A stretch of 64,000 nucleotides of DNA from Brachionus manjavacas (GCA_019054805.1 JAHQIY010000045.1:57507-121506), one strand, 5' to 3'. Shown: positions 1 to 10,525, counted from the stretch's first letter. The notes: generated from the letters alone by a model not told the origin. Numbers and translations are program-made.

Positions 1-24
1 GAGCTTCGCTCAAATCGGACGGCC

Positions 25-52
25 ATTTTAGCGAGATAAAGTTTAGTGTCAA
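25..52 (-). promoter_or_regulatory. rRNA-type promoter P2, firing left
   Basis: On the minus strand a perfect -35 (TTGACA, 47-52) is followed after 16 bases by TAAAAT (25-30) and then a G/C-rich stretch. It lies about 130 bases downstream of the stronger P1-type promoter, the tandem P1/P2 layout usual for bacterial rRNA operons. The transcribed gene would be off the left edge. That it is a 16S operon is inferred from promoter architecture and from the yigZ-trkH-hemG-rrs order known in Enterobacteria. Confidence 0.6.
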
Positions 53-153
53 CCACTTTTTCAAACTTTTTTTCAAGCGTTTCCGCTTGGCTAATTGACC
101 TTGCTAACTAGGCTCTCGTTTCTTTCGAAGCGTTGCCGTGTCAGCGAGGGGGC

Positions 154-181
154 ATTATAGAGATCGAAAGATTCTTGGCAA
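154..181 (-). promoter_or_regulatory. rRNA-type promoter P1 with UP element, firing left
   Basis: Minus strand: TTGCCA (176-181), 16-base spacer, perfect TATAAT (154-159), then a GC-rich discriminator (GCCCCCTCGCTG) of the kind that makes rRNA promoters ppGpp-sensitive. Upstream of the -35 (about 182-230) the strand carries several A-tracts, matching an UP element. It sits directly after hemG, reading the same way. The leader runs to the window edge. Confidence 0.7.
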
Positions 182-260
182 GCCCTTTTTTCAGTTTTTT
201 CTAACTTTTTTATTGTTCGATTAAATTTCGATCTAAAAGCCTTATAAGTAAGCCTTTTCT

Positions 261-788
261 TTACATATCTTTAAACTTATTGGCGAATAGAGTCACTTTT
301 TCCCAGTTGGTGTACTCTACCTCTTTACTTGTATCTGTCTCTCCCCCCGTCATACTCATAATGAATTTAATCATTGTTCTATCGAACCAGTTATAACGTG
401 GGTAATAGAGAGCACCTGCAAAGACACCGATTAGTTGAGGCTGCCAAGGCGACTTTTTGAGAAATGTCTTTATATAGGCACTACCTTCAGGCGTATCCTT
501 TCCTTGGTCTTCTTTACGTGCCGTTAGATTCACACAGAAGAAAGCAACTTTACTCTGCTGTAATGAAGACAAGTTACGCTCAATAAACTGATAGAGCTTT
601 TTGTTAAGGTGGCCATAACGAATAGAGGCACCAATAAGCACTCGCTCATATTGGCTGAAATCCACCGTATCTATGGTGTGTAGGTCGAGCAGTTCACAGT
701 CATATTCAGACAGGTCTGACTGAATATGACTAAATATCTTTTTAGTTTGACCTTCACGGCTTGAATAGAGAAATAGCGCCTTTGCCAC
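261..788 (-). CDS. hemG: Protoporphyrinogen IX dehydrogenase (menaquinone), HemG
   Basis: A 175-residue flavodoxin-like enzyme that oxidises protoporphyrinogen IX to protoporphyrin IX in haem synthesis, passing electrons to the quinone pool at the inner membrane. The FMN phosphate-binding loop is visible as SSREGQT near residues 9-15, and the length is that of the HemG family. The start is a GTG at 788 preceded at good spacing by AAGGAG. It follows trkH by only 9 bases, so the two are cotranscribed, and it is the last gene before the predicted rRNA promoters. Confidence 0.93.
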   Translation of the reverse strand: MAKALFLYSSREGQTKKIFSHIQSDLSEYDCELLDLHTIDTVDFSQYERVLIGASIRYGHLNKKLYQFIERNLSSLQQSKVAFFCVNLTARKEDQGKDTPEGSAYIKTFLKKSPWQPQLIGVFAGALYYPRYNWFDRTMIKFIMSMTGGETDTSKEVEYTNWEKVTLFANKFKDM

Positions 789-797
789 ATCGTCTCC

Positions 798-2255
798 TTA
801 GCTACGCCAGAACGTCGGCGTAAGTAGTATAAGTAGAGTAAAGATTTCCAGTCGTCCAAATAGCATCGAAACAATCAGAACCCATTTCGCCTTGTCATTC
901 ACATCACCAAAATGAAGTGCCACTTCACCAAGACCCGGACCTAAGTTATTGAGTGTCGCCGCAACAGCAGAGAAAGCGCTTAGCTCATCCATTCCTGTCG
1001 CAATCAAACCTAACATGCAGACAACAAAAACCAGAGCATAGGCAGAGAAGAATCCCCACACCGCATCGACAACCCGCTGAGGAAGAGAACTACCGCCAAC
1101 TTTAATCGTGTACACGGCACGCGGGTGAACCAAACGCTTAAGTTCGCGCACACCTTGCAGTGTCAGCAATAAAATACGGATGACTTTCATACCACCACCG
1201 GTAGAACCCGCACATCCACCAATAAAGGAAGAGAAAAGTAACAGCACGGGTAAGAATAGTGGCCACTCCGCAAAGCCTGTCGTTGTGAAGCCGGCAGTGG
1301 TGGAAATCGAAACCGTTTGGAAAAGAGCCTGATCAAAGGCGTCGTAGACCGAGTTATACGAGTGATGGTTTAACAATACCAAGAAACAAACGATAAACAG
1401 TAAGACCTGAATAAAGATAAAGGCTCTAAACTCCGGGTCCTTCCAATAGTACTTAGGATGCACACCACCAGAGGCAAAGGCTGCAAAGTGAAGTGAGTAG
1501 TTACATGCCGAGATCAAAAGGAACACGACGGTAATCATATTGATCGCGTAACTGTCGAAATGTCCCATACTCGCATCATGGGTAGAGAAACCACCGATTG
1601 CGATTGTCGAGAAGCTATGGCTTATTGCATCAAACGGTGTCATCCCCGCAAGCCAAAAAGAAGCAGCACAAGCAATGGTTAGACTTAAATAGATATACCA
1701 CAGTGCTTTCGCCGTTTCGGCGATACGCGGCGTCATCTTGGTGTCTTTTACTGGCCCCGGAATTTCAGCTCGGTAAAGCTGCATGCCACCGATACCTAAT
1801 ACCGGTAAAATCGCAACGGCAAGTACGATGATACCCATACCGCCAAACCATTGTAAGAACTGACGATAAAACAAGATTGCTTTGGGCAAGTCATCAAGAC
1901 CAACAATGACCGTGGCTCCGGTGGTGGTTAAAGCAGAAAAAGACTCAAAGAAAGCGTCTGTGACAGAAACATTGGGATTGTCAGCAATGAGAAATGGCAG
2001 TGAACCTGCACTTCCGAGTACCGTCCAAAACAAAACGACAATCAGAAAACCATCACGAGCTTTTAATTCATGTTTATGGCGTCGGTTTGGAAACCAACAC
2101 ACGGTTCCGCAAAACAGCAGAACGAAAAAGGTGGTGACAAAAGGAACACCTGCACCGTCTCGATAGATAAGCGCTACTAAAGCAGGAGCTAGCATAGAGA
2201 GACTAAAAAGCGCGAGCAGAAGCCCGACGATGCGAATAATGGATCGAAATCGCAT
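798..2255 (-). CDS. trkH: Trk potassium uptake system membrane subunit TrkH
   Basis: A 485-residue inner-membrane protein forming the K+ pore of the Trk system; it works with the cytoplasmic NAD-binding gate TrkA, which is not in this window. Four pore-loop selectivity filters are visible (ALTTTGAT, STIAIGGFST, STTAGFTTTGF, NNLGPGLGE), each with the expected filter glycine, set among hydrophobic helices. Length equals the family norm. It lies between yigZ and hemG on the same strand. A second TrkH begins at the far right edge of the window, so this organism has two paralogues. Confidence 0.95.
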   Translation of the reverse strand: MRFRSIIRIVGLLLALFSLSMLAPALVALIYRDGAGVPFVTTFFVLLFCGTVCWFPNRRHKHELKARDGFLIVVLFWTVLGSAGSLPFLIADNPNVSVTDAFFESFSALTTTGATVIVGLDDLPKAILFYRQFLQWFGGMGIIVLAVAILPVLGIGGMQLYRAEIPGPVKDTKMTPRIAETAKALWYIYLSLTIACAASFWLAGMTPFDAISHSFSTIAIGGFSTHDASMGHFDSYAINMITVVFLLISACNYSLHFAAFASGGVHPKYYWKDPEFRAFIFIQVLLFIVCFLVLLNHHSYNSVYDAFDQALFQTVSISTTAGFTTTGFAEWPLFLPVLLLFSSFIGGCAGSTGGGMKVIRILLLTLQGVRELKRLVHPRAVYTIKVGGSSLPQRVVDAVWGFFSAYALVFVVCMLGLIATGMDELSAFSAVAATLNNLGPGLGEVALHFGDVNDKAKWVLIVSMLFGRLEIFTLLILLTPTFWRS

Positions 2256-2295
2256 GGTTAGATTGACTTATGAAGCGTAGCTTCCGACTTCCTAA

Positions 2296-2925
2296 TTATC
2301 TTTGTTGTTTGTCCAACGAGGTAACCTGTACCTTGGCGCCACTCTTATTAATAATGGTTTGAGTAAAGTCACTCACTTGACGAAGTTCAATCTCGATAAC
2401 CATTTTAACCAACTCACTGTACTCAGCGCTGACTTCTTGAGCTCCGAACTGAGGAAATAGAGACTGTACAATTGGCATAAACCCATAGTCTAACTCTAGT
2501 AGTAGTTTTGTGGTTATTTTTTTCTCAATTGTTTGAAGCGACTTGAGAGCTTGCTGTACCCCACCACCATATGCTTTAACCAATCCACCGGTTCCCAGCT
2601 TGATACCACCAGAGTAGCGAGTCACCACAGCAGTAATTTCACCCACTCCCGAACCTGATAATTGCGCCAATATAGGTTTCCCCGCGGTTCCTGATGGCTC
2701 ACCATCATCGCTAAAGCCCCATTGCATTGAATCTTCAGGTCTACCAGCAACAAATCCCCAGCAATTATGTCGCGCATCTGAGTGTTTGTTTTTTATCTGC
2801 TCAACATACGCTTTAGCTAAGTCAATTGATGGAGTATGCGCAAGGTAAGTAATAAAGACGCTTTTCTTTATTTCCTCTTCAAACTGAGTGGGTTGTACAG
2901 GTATTAAATACGGCAGGTCATTCAT
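2296..2925 (-). CDS. yigZ: IMPACT/YigZ family protein
   Basis: A protein of about 209 residues of the UPF0029/IMPACT family: an N-terminal IMPACT domain (EEIKKSVFITYLAH, the CWGFV and SDDGEPSGTAGKPIL region, then a glycine-rich TRYSGGIKLGTGGLVKAY) and a C-terminal DUF1949 domain. The biochemical role in bacteria is unsettled; the eukaryotic relative affects translational control. I chose the ATG at 2925 because alignment with E. coli YigZ begins there; an in-frame GTG at 2964 would add 13 residues. First gene of yigZ-trkH-hemG and divergent from fadBA. Confidence 0.9.
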   Translation of the reverse strand: MNDLPYLIPVQPTQFEEEIKKSVFITYLAHTPSIDLAKAYVEQIKNKHSDARHNCWGFVAGRPEDSMQWGFSDDGEPSGTAGKPILAQLSGSGVGEITAVVTRYSGGIKLGTGGLVKAYGGGVQQALKSLQTIEKKITTKLLLELDYGFMPIVQSLFPQFGAQEVSAEYSELVKMVIEIELRQVSDFTQTIINKSGAKVQVTSLDKQQR

Positions 2926-3068
2926 GGCTGTGGTTCGTGTTATGTCTTGCTCGCAGTGTATCACGAGAGCGAATTTAACGTCGCCTAAGATCTGTCCGAG
3001 CGCACAATGTTAAACACTTGTTTAAAAAATGTATTGAATTTAACCAACAGCAAGTCCAAACTAAAACT

Positions 3069-3083
3069 ACTGGTCTAACCAGA
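3069..3083 (+). promoter_or_regulatory. FadR operator upstream of fadBA
   Basis: CTGGT-CTA-ACCAG (3070-3082) is a perfect inverted repeat matching the TGGTCNNACCA core of FadR operators, including the known E. coli fadB site. It lies about 95 bases before the fadB start. FadR without long-chain acyl-CoA would repress here, linking fadBA to fatty-acid supply. The fadR gene is not in the window. Confidence 0.75.
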
Positions 3084-3106
3084 ATAACTATAACACCACT
3101 TTCCTT

Positions 3107-3137
3107 TACAGCGGTTGTAACTCAACCAACCGCTGTA
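3107..3137. repeat. Perfect 11-bp inverted repeat in the fadB leader
   Basis: TACAGCGGTTG (3107-3117) and CAACCGCTGTA (3127-3137) are exact reverse complements around a 9-base spacer. It sits between the FadR operator and fadB and has no T-run on either side, so it is not a terminator. It could be a second operator or an mRNA hairpin; no regulator is assigned. Confidence 0.6.
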
Positions 3138-3174
3138 CACGCAATCCGAAGATTGTATGTCATGGAGATAGACA

Positions 3175-5346
3175 ATGATTTACCAAGCCGAAACCCTACA
3201 GGTAAAGGAATTACAAGACGGAATCGCTGAGCTCAGCTTCTGTGCACCAGCGTCTGTTAACAAGCTCGACCTCGCTACTCTTGAGTCACTGGATAAGGCT
3301 CTTGACGCGCTTAAAGCTCACAGCTCTCTCAAAGGCTTACTGCTTACTTCAGATAAAGAGGCGTTTATTGTTGGCGCTGACATTACTGAATTTTTGGGCC
3401 TATTTGCCAAATCAGAGCAAGAACTTGATCAATGGCTTCAATTTGCTAACAGCATCTTTAATAAGCTTGAAGACCTACCCGTACCGACACTTTCTGTTTT
3501 AAAAGGCCACACTTTGGGTGGTGGATGTGAGTGTGTACTTGCTACTGACATGCGTATTGGTGACAAAACCACCAGCATTGGCTTACCAGAAACTAAACTC
3601 GGAATCATGCCAGGCTTTGGTGGTTGTGTTCGCTTACCGCGTGTTATCGGTGCCGACAGCGCGATGGAAGTCATTACACAAGGCAAAGCTTGCCGAGCGG
3701 ATGAAGCACTTAAGATCGGTCTACTCGATGCAATTGTCGAGACAGATGCTCTGTACGAGTCAGCGATTAAGACTCTAACCCAAGCGATCAATGAGAAGCT
3801 GGATTGGAAAGAACGACGTAAACAAAAAACATCGCCACTTTCACTTAGCAAGCTTGAATCTATGATGAGCTTTACCATGGCAAAAGGCTTGGTCGCTCAG
3901 AAGGCTGGCCCTCACTATCCTGCGCCAATGACAGCAGTAGTGACTATCGAGGAAGGTGCTCGTTTTGCTCGCAATGAAGCGCTTGATGTTGAACGCAAAC
4001 ATTTTGTTAAGCTAGCGAAATCAGAAGAAGCCAAGTCTCTAGTTGGTCTATTCCTTAATGATCAATATATTAAAGGGCTAGCTAAAAAAGCGGCTAAGTC
4101 AGCTAGCAAAGACACTCAACGCGCAGCGGTATTAGGTGCAGGTATCATGGGTGGCGGTATTGCTTACCAGTCGGCACTTAAAGGTGTCCCTGTCTTAATG
4201 AAAGATATCGCCCAAGCGTCGCTAGATTTAGGTATGACTGAAGCCTCAAAACTGCTTAACAAGCGCCTATCTCGCGGCCGTATTGATGGCTTTAAGATGG
4301 CGGGTATCCTAGCTTCGATCACTCCAAGCCTTCATTACGCAGGTATCGAAGAGACGGATGTTATCGTTGAGGCCGTAGTCGAAAACCCGAAAGTGAAAGC
4401 GGCAGTACTCAGTGAAGTCGAGCAACAAGTGGGTGACGAAACCGTTATTACCTCAAATACATCGACTATCCCAATCAATCTGCTGGCTAAATCACTTAAG
4501 CGACCAGAAAATTTCTGTGGTATGCATTTCTTCAACCCAGTACACCGCATGCCCTTAGTCGAGATCATCCGTGGTGAACACACTTCAGATGAAACCATCA
4601 ACCGCGTTGTCGCTTACGCTGCGAAAATGGGTAAATCACCAATCGTAGTGAATGACTGTCCGGGATTCTTCGTCAACCGCGTACTCTTCCCTTACTTTGG
4701 TGGTTTCAGCATGCTGCTACGTGACGGCGCTGATTTCACTAAGATCGACAAAGTCATGGAACGTAAGTTTGGCTGGCCAATGGGTCCAGCCTATCTGCTA
4801 GATGTAGTCGGTATTGATACCGCTCACCATGCCCAGGCGGTAATGGCTCAAGGTTTCCCAGAGCGAATGGGCAAACAGGGTCGCGACGCGATTGATGCTC
4901 TATTTGAAGCAGACAAATATGGTCAGAAGAATGGTAGCGGCTTCTATAGCTACGCTTTGGATAGAAAAGGCAAACCGAAAAAAGCTTTCAGTGAAGATAT
5001 TCTGCCAGTACTCGCCGACGTTTGTGCTGAGAAACAAGAGTTCGATGATCAAACCATCATCCAACGAATGATGATTCCGATGATCAATGAAGTTGTCTTG
5101 TGTCTGCAAGAAAACATCATCGCTTCTCCTCAAGAAGCAGATATGGCTTTAGTTTATGGTCTGGGCTTCCCTCCATTCCGAGGTGGCGTTTTCCGTTACT
5201 TAGATAGCGTAGGTATTGCCGAGTTTGTCGCAATGGCAAACCAATACTCAGATCTAGGCGCTATGTACCAAGTACCACAGTTGCTGATTGATATGGCTGA
5301 AAAAGGCCAAACCTTTTATGGTGCTCAGCAACAAGGTTCTATCTAA
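3175..5346 (+). CDS. fadB: Fatty acid oxidation complex alpha subunit FadB
   Basis: A 723-residue bifunctional beta-oxidation enzyme. The N-terminal third is an enoyl-CoA hydratase/isomerase (crotonase) domain with the oxyanion-hole region [10 protein letters not shown] and the second glutamate in [15 protein letters not shown]. The C-terminal part is 3-hydroxyacyl-CoA dehydrogenase, with the NAD loop [12 protein letters not shown] near residue 320 and [14 protein letters not shown]. It forms an alpha2-beta2 complex with FadA, whose gene follows after 12 bases. A FadR operator and an unexplained 11-bp inverted repeat lie upstream. Confidence 0.97.
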   Translation: MIYQAETLQVKELQDGIAELSFCAPASVNKLDLATLESLDKALDALKAHSSLKGLLLTSDKEAFIVGADITEFLGLFAKSEQELDQWLQFANSIFNKLEDLPVPTLSVLKGHTLGGGCECVLATDMRIGDKTTSIGLPETKLGIMPGFGGCVRLPRVIGADSAMEVITQGKACRADEALKIGLLDAIVETDALYESAIKTLTQAINEKLDWKERRKQKTSPLSLSKLESMMSFTMAKGLVAQKAGPHYPAPMTAVVTIEEGARFARNEALDVERKHFVKLAKSEEAKSLVGLFLNDQYIKGLAKKAAKSASKDTQRAAVLGAGIMGGGIAYQSALKGVPVLMKDIAQASLDLGMTEASKLLNKRLSRGRIDGFKMAGILASITPSLHYAGIEETDVIVEAVVENPKVKAAVLSEVEQQVGDETVITSNTSTIPINLLAKSLKRPENFCGMHFFNPVHRMPLVEIIRGEHTSDETINRVVAYAAKMGKSPIVVNDCPGFFVNRVLFPYFGGFSMLLRDGADFTKIDKVMERKFGWPMGPAYLLDVVGIDTAHHAQAVMAQGFPERMGKQGRDAIDALFEADKYGQKNGSGFYSYALDRKGKPKKAFSEDILPVLADVCAEKQEFDDQTIIQRMMIPMINEVVLCLQENIIASPQEADMALVYGLGFPPFRGGVFRYLDSVGIAEFVAMANQYSDLGAMYQVPQLLIDMAEKGQTFYGAQQQGSI

Positions 5347-6534
<1,188 letters not shown>

Positions 6535-6552
6535 TCTACTATCAAGTAAAAC

Positions 6553-6575
6553 AACGCCAGCATTAAGCTGGCGTT
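6553..6575. terminator. Bidirectional terminator between fadA and punR
   Basis: AACGCCAGC-ATTAA-GCTGGCGTT forms a 9-bp stem with a 5-base loop. T-rich sequence follows on the plus strand (TTTTCTTT) and a shorter run on the minus strand. It fits two convergent genes. Confidence 0.85.
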
Positions 6576-6579
6576 TTCT

Positions 6580-7482
6580 TTAGTGCTTTAACCAGTCGTG
6601 ATGGAGCTGATTGGAAGAGCCTAAGTAATCCACCATCCACTGAATGAGCTTGTGGTTATCATCCTTGCGCCAGACTAAACAACATTGGCTGATCGGCTTT
6701 TCATCTGGCAGTGTTTTCTCCACCAGTACCCCATCAAGAATTAACGGCATCGCAATGTGTCTCGGCATATAACCTACCCCTACACCATTTTTGAGACACT
6801 CAATCGCACTGTACCAATTGGGCAGCAACAAACGCCGCTGCTGCGGATAATGCCCGGTATGACGCTTGGGCAACACGCTAGAGGTATCATCCAAGCAGAT
6901 TGCCGGATACTGACTGACAAACTCTTCAGTTAGATTTTGTTGGCGGACACAAGGATGCGCTGGAGACATAACAAATGCCCAGTCCAAAACCCCCATGTCT
7001 CTCACTTCAAAGTCACCACCCACAGGAATCGCAGACGTCGCTCCAATCACGATATCTGCTCGTTCTTGTGCTATCGCCTCCCACGAGCCGTTAAACACTT
7101 CCATATTGATTTGCAGCTCAGCGAACTCGAACTCACGGTAAAAGTCTTCCACTAGCGGTTTAAGCTTATCTAGCTTGACCACATTGTCTAAGGTCAGCTT
7201 GAGTGTTGATTGCCAGCCTTGAGCAGCACGTTTGGTTTGCGCCTTAAGATCTTCCATCTGTCTCAGCAGTAATCGAGCTTCAGCAATAAACAGTTCGCCT
7301 GCGGGTGTCAGCTCGACTTTCCTTGGCAGACGGCGAAACAAGATCACGTCCAACTCTTGCTCGACCTGACGCACGCCATAACTGATCGCTGAAGGGACTT
7401 TATGCAGCACCTCAGCTGCAGCGGTAAAACTTCCCAAGCGGGCAACGGTATCTAACATCTCAAGCGACGATTTTGAATACAT
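6580..7482 (-). CDS. punR: LysR-type regulator PunR (purine nucleoside transporter regulator)
   Basis: A LysR-family activator of about 300 residues: winged helix-turn-helix at residues 1-60 (SLEMLDTVARLGSFTAAAEV, then VPSAISYGVRQVEQEL) and a periplasmic-binding-like effector domain after it. It closely resembles E. coli PunR (YdhB), for instance FNGSWEA.., AIPVGGDFEVRDMG and TLPKRHT-like segments. The ATG at 7482 fits the E. coli N-terminus better than one three codons upstream. It is divergent from punC, its expected target. Confidence 0.88.
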   Translation of the reverse strand: MYSKSSLEMLDTVARLGSFTAAAEVLHKVPSAISYGVRQVEQELDVILFRRLPRKVELTPAGELFIAEARLLLRQMEDLKAQTKRAAQGWQSTLKLTLDNVVKLDKLKPLVEDFYREFEFAELQINMEVFNGSWEAIAQERADIVIGATSAIPVGGDFEVRDMGVLDWAFVMSPAHPCVRQQNLTEEFVSQYPAICLDDTSSVLPKRHTGHYPQQRRLLLPNWYSAIECLKNGVGVGYMPRHIAMPLILDGVLVEKTLPDEKPISQCCLVWRKDDNHKLIQWMVDYLGSSNQLHHDWLKH

Positions 7483-7533
7483 AACGCACAACCGTTCAAA
7501 AATTTTGATTGATAACCACTAATTTTAACGTTT

Positions 7534-7556
7534 TATTTTCTGAAAATCGGAAAATA
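7534..7556. promoter_or_regulatory. Candidate PunR operator
   Basis: TATTTTC (7534-7540) and GAAAATA (7550-7556) form an A/T-rich inverted repeat across 9 bases in the 154-base gap between the divergent punR and punC. LysR regulators usually bind such dyads between themselves and their target; the assignment rests on position and symmetry alone. Confidence 0.4.
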
Positions 7557-7636
7557 GAATGGCAGGGTAAATAAATCAGGGTTGGCGCCAACTGATACTG
7601 AGTAAATAATGATTAAATAATTTGATTGGTTGAATC

Positions 7637-8836
7637 ATGAAAATTTCAAAACTACAGCTTGTTTATCTCGCAGCCCTTTCGATGCTCGGCTTTATTGCCA
7701 CCGACATGTACCTACCTGCATTCAAAGCAATGGAAATCGACTTTGCGACAGGCCCTGAACAAATCGCTCTTTCTCTGACTGTCTTTCTTGTGGGGATGGC
7801 TTTTGGACAGTTGATGTGGGGCTTAGCCTCCGATAAGTTTGGCCATCGCAATACCCTAGCGGCCGGCTTGGTGATTTTCACCATCGCATCATTTGGCTTG
7901 GCGTTTAGCGATCAAGTATGGCAGCTACTAGCTCTACGCTTTGTGCAAGCGATCGGTGTTTGTGCACCTGCTGTGATCTGGCAAGCAATGGTGATCAAAC
8001 GCCACTCCAGTAATAGCCAACAGATCTTTGCTACGATCATGCCTTTAGTAGCATTATCTCCGGCACTTGCGCCACAGCTAGGTGTGCTATTGGCAGATAA
8101 CTTTGGCTGGCACAGTATTTTTGTCGCTCTGACACTAATGGGGGTATTACTTGTCCTCGCCACCATGGCACAGCAGAATGAAAAGGCCGAGGTCAAGCAA
8201 ACCAGTATGTCGGCAGATATTAAGGCACTGCTAGGCTCCAAGACCTACCTAGGTAACGTGTTTATGTTCGCCACGGCATCAGCGGCTTTCTTTGCTTACC
8301 TAACCGGCATGCCAGAGATTATGTCGCAGCTTGGCTATCAAGCAAAAGATATTGGTTTGAGCTTTGTTCCACAGACTATCGCCTTTATAGCTGGCGGTTA
8401 CTTAGGTAAAGTCGGTGTGCGTAAATATGGGGATGAGAAAGTCCTGCGCCAGTTGATCGGGCTGTTCAGTGTCGCTTCTCTACTGATATTTATCGCCTCT
8501 CAGTGGCAGCTAACGTCCATCTGGCCAATTCTTGCTCCGTTCTGTTTGATTGCGGTAGCCAACGGTGCCCTTTACCCAATCGTTGTTAATCGCGCATTAG
8601 CCAGTGCACAGCAAAGTCCAGCAACTGCAGCAGGATTGCAGAATAGCCTACAGATCTGTGTCAGCAGCCTAGCCAGTGCGTTAGTCGCCGCGATGGCAAG
8701 TCAGGCTCAACTGGTGACAGGTATTGCGATTGTGATTTGTATGGGCGGAATGTGGATTGGCTACGTAGTGTCTAATCGTGAGTTGTCTCAACACTTCACA
8801 GCACCAGATAATTCAAGAGTCGTCGGTGATGAATAA
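7637..8836 (+). CDS. punC: MFS purine nucleoside transporter PunC
   Basis: A 399-residue major-facilitator-superfamily protein with about 12 hydrophobic helices, of the Bcr/CflA-like drug transporter branch. The N-terminus (LSMLGFIATDMYLPAF), the loop following helix 2 (GLASDKFGHRNTL) and AIGVCAPAVIWQAMV align well with E. coli PunC (YdhC), which imports purine nucleosides and was formerly annotated as a drug exporter. Divergent from punR. It ends at a strong hairpin terminator. Confidence 0.87.
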   Translation: MKISKLQLVYLAALSMLGFIATDMYLPAFKAMEIDFATGPEQIALSLTVFLVGMAFGQLMWGLASDKFGHRNTLAAGLVIFTIASFGLAFSDQVWQLLALRFVQAIGVCAPAVIWQAMVIKRHSSNSQQIFATIMPLVALSPALAPQLGVLLADNFGWHSIFVALTLMGVLLVLATMAQQNEKAEVKQTSMSADIKALLGSKTYLGNVFMFATASAAFFAYLTGMPEIMSQLGYQAKDIGLSFVPQTIAFIAGGYLGKVGVRKYGDEKVLRQLIGLFSVASLLIFIASQWQLTSIWPILAPFCLIAVANGALYPIVVNRALASAQQSPATAAGLQNSLQICVSSLASALVAAMASQAQLVTGIAIVICMGGMWIGYVVSNRELSQHFTAPDNSRVVGDE

Positions 8837-8842
8837 ATAGAC

Positions 8843-8866
8843 AAAGAGCCGCAATTGCGGCTCTTT
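8843..8866. terminator. Bidirectional terminator after punC
   Basis: AAAGAGCCGC-AATT-GCGGCTCTTT is a perfect 10-bp stem with a 4-base loop and T residues on the plus strand. It serves punC and probably the convergent binding-protein gene. Confidence 0.85.
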
Positions 8867-8891
8867 TAGTTTCAATCAGATAAGAAAGCAG

Positions 8892-9668
8892 TTACAAACT
8901 TTTCAGACCCCATTTTTCAGCGGTCTTTTTAAAGAATCCTTGAGTTTTCTTCAGCTCGACCCAGTGATTCAGGTAATTAATCCAAACCTGATCATCTTGT
9001 GGTAGTAGCATCGCGATTGGCGTCGGCTTACGTGGCTCTTTAACTGGAACAATGGCCAATTGCTTAAACTTCTCCACCAGCGTTGCCGCCTCTACGTTCG
9101 ACGTCACCGAGACATCGGCTCTACGTGCCAGTAACTCTTGGAAGTCACGCGCTGGCGCTTCAATAACCACATGTTGTGCTGATGGGAAAAACTCTTTGAC
9201 CATCTTTTCTTGTACCGTACCTAGCGTTGCCGCCACTTTTACTTCAGCTTTATCAAAGTCACTCCAATCAGAATACTTGTCTAAGTCCTTTTTCTGCACC
9301 ACAGGCACAAATGCCAAGTAGAAGTAAGGCTGACTGTAGCCCGCTACCTTAGCGCGTGACATGTTAAGCGAAGCACTGCCAGTAATGTCGTACTTATTAG
9401 CAGTCACCCCGTTAACCAGTGTTTTCCAATCGGTCGCGACGTATTCGACTTTCACCCCAAGATCTTTAGCTAACTCAGTCGTTACATCAATATCAAAACC
9501 CCGGTAGCTATTGGTAGCAGGATCCTTCATTGTCATCGGGTTCCAATCCCCTGTTGTGCCAACACGTAGCACTCCTTTATCAAGGATTTGATGTAAACGA
9601 CTGGTTTCAGCCATCACCTGACCCACTGACAATAAGCACAATCCAAGTGCCAAAATATACTTGTTCAT
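8892..9668 (-). CDS. Periplasmic amino-acid-binding protein / cyclohexadienyl dehydratase-like
   Basis: 258 residues with a Sec signal peptide (MNKYILALGLCLLSVGQVMA, cleavage after AQ/MA near residue 20) and a type 2 solute-binding (SBP_bac_3) fold. The start of the mature part (SRLHQILDKGVLRVGTTGDW) is close to periplasmic cyclohexadienyl dehydratase PheC, so it may be either a binding protein or a PheC-like enzyme for phenylalanine synthesis. A polar amino-acid permease gene diverges from it 91 bases away, which favours transport. No ATPase gene is adjacent. Specific substrate unknown. Confidence 0.75.
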   Translation of the reverse strand: MNKYILALGLCLLSVGQVMAETSRLHQILDKGVLRVGTTGDWNPMTMKDPATNSYRGFDIDVTTELAKDLGVKVEYVATDWKTLVNGVTANKYDITGSASLNMSRAKVAGYSQPYFYLAFVPVVQKKDLDKYSDWSDFDKAEVKVAATLGTVQEKMVKEFFPSAQHVVIEAPARDFQELLARRADVSVTSNVEAATLVEKFKQLAIVPVKEPRKPTPIAMLLPQDDQVWINYLNHWVELKKTQGFFKKTAEKWGLKSL

Positions 9669-9759
9669 TATATCTTCCCTAAAGTTATTACGAATTAAGC
9701 CCGTTCATTGCTAACATAGCAGCATCAAATGGATTTTTTTAGTCAATACAAGGTGTAAT

Positions 9760-10500
9760 GTGACTTCTCGTTATCTATTGCTTGGTTCACTGTTACTTCT
9801 CACTGGCTGTTCGGATTATCAGTGGGGTTGGTACGTACTCGACCCAACAACCGATCAAGGCCGAACCAACGTAAGCTTTCTACTCGCGGGGTTTAGCGAC
9901 ACTATTCAAGTCTCTTTGCTGAGTATGCTATTTGCCATGACGCTCGGGCTCATTGTCGCATTACCTGCGCTTTCACCGCTGAAATATCTGCGTGCTATCA
10001 ACCGTGTCTATGTAGAAAGCGTGCGTTCTGTGCCAGTTCTCGTGTTACTTCTGTGGGTTTATTATGGAATGCCTACTTTATTGGATATCTCGCTCGATCA
10101 TTTCTGGGCGGGGGTCATTGCACTGACCATCGCGGAAAGTGCCTTTATGGCGGAAGTATTTCGCGGTGGGATTCAAGCCATTAGTCGCGGCCAACATGAA
10201 GCAGCTGAGTCGCTAGGTTTGAACTATTGGCAGAAGATGCGCTTAGTGATTTTGCCGCAAGCATTTCGACAAATCTTACCGCCATTGGGTAACCAATTTG
10301 TCTATATTCTCAAAATGAGTTCACTGGTCAGTGTAATTGGATTGAGTGACCTAACCCGTCGTGCCAATGAGCTAGTGGTTAATGAGTACTTACCTTTAGA
10401 GATTTATACCTTCCTAGTTCTAGAATATTTAGTGCTGATTCTTTTCGTCTCTCAAGCCGTTCGTTGGCTAGAGAAGCGCATCGCTATTCCTAGTCATTAA
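9760..10500 (+). CDS. Polar amino acid ABC transporter permease with lipobox-like N-terminus
   Basis: 246 residues of the HisM/GlnP inner-membrane permease family, with the ATPase-contact EAA loop visible as EAAESLGLNYWQKMRLVILPQA. The start is GTG at 9760 behind AAGGTG. Unusually the first 17 residues end in LLLTGC followed by SDYQWGW, a textbook lipobox, so the N-terminus could be a lipid-anchored segment placed before the first transport helix. It is divergent from a binding protein; no ATPase is next to it, so it would have to borrow one. The substrate is not evident. Confidence 0.85.
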   Translation: MTSRYLLLGSLLLLTGCSDYQWGWYVLDPTTDQGRTNVSFLLAGFSDTIQVSLLSMLFAMTLGLIVALPALSPLKYLRAINRVYVESVRSVPVLVLLLWVYYGMPTLLDISLDHFWAGVIALTIAESAFMAEVFRGGIQAISRGQHEAAESLGLNYWQKMRLVILPQAFRQILPPLGNQFVYILKMSSLVSVIGLSDLTRRANELVVNEYLPLEIYTFLVLEYLVLILFVSQAVRWLEKRIAIPSH

Positions 10501-10525
10501 GTCGCTTTCCAACTAAGTAGAGACA

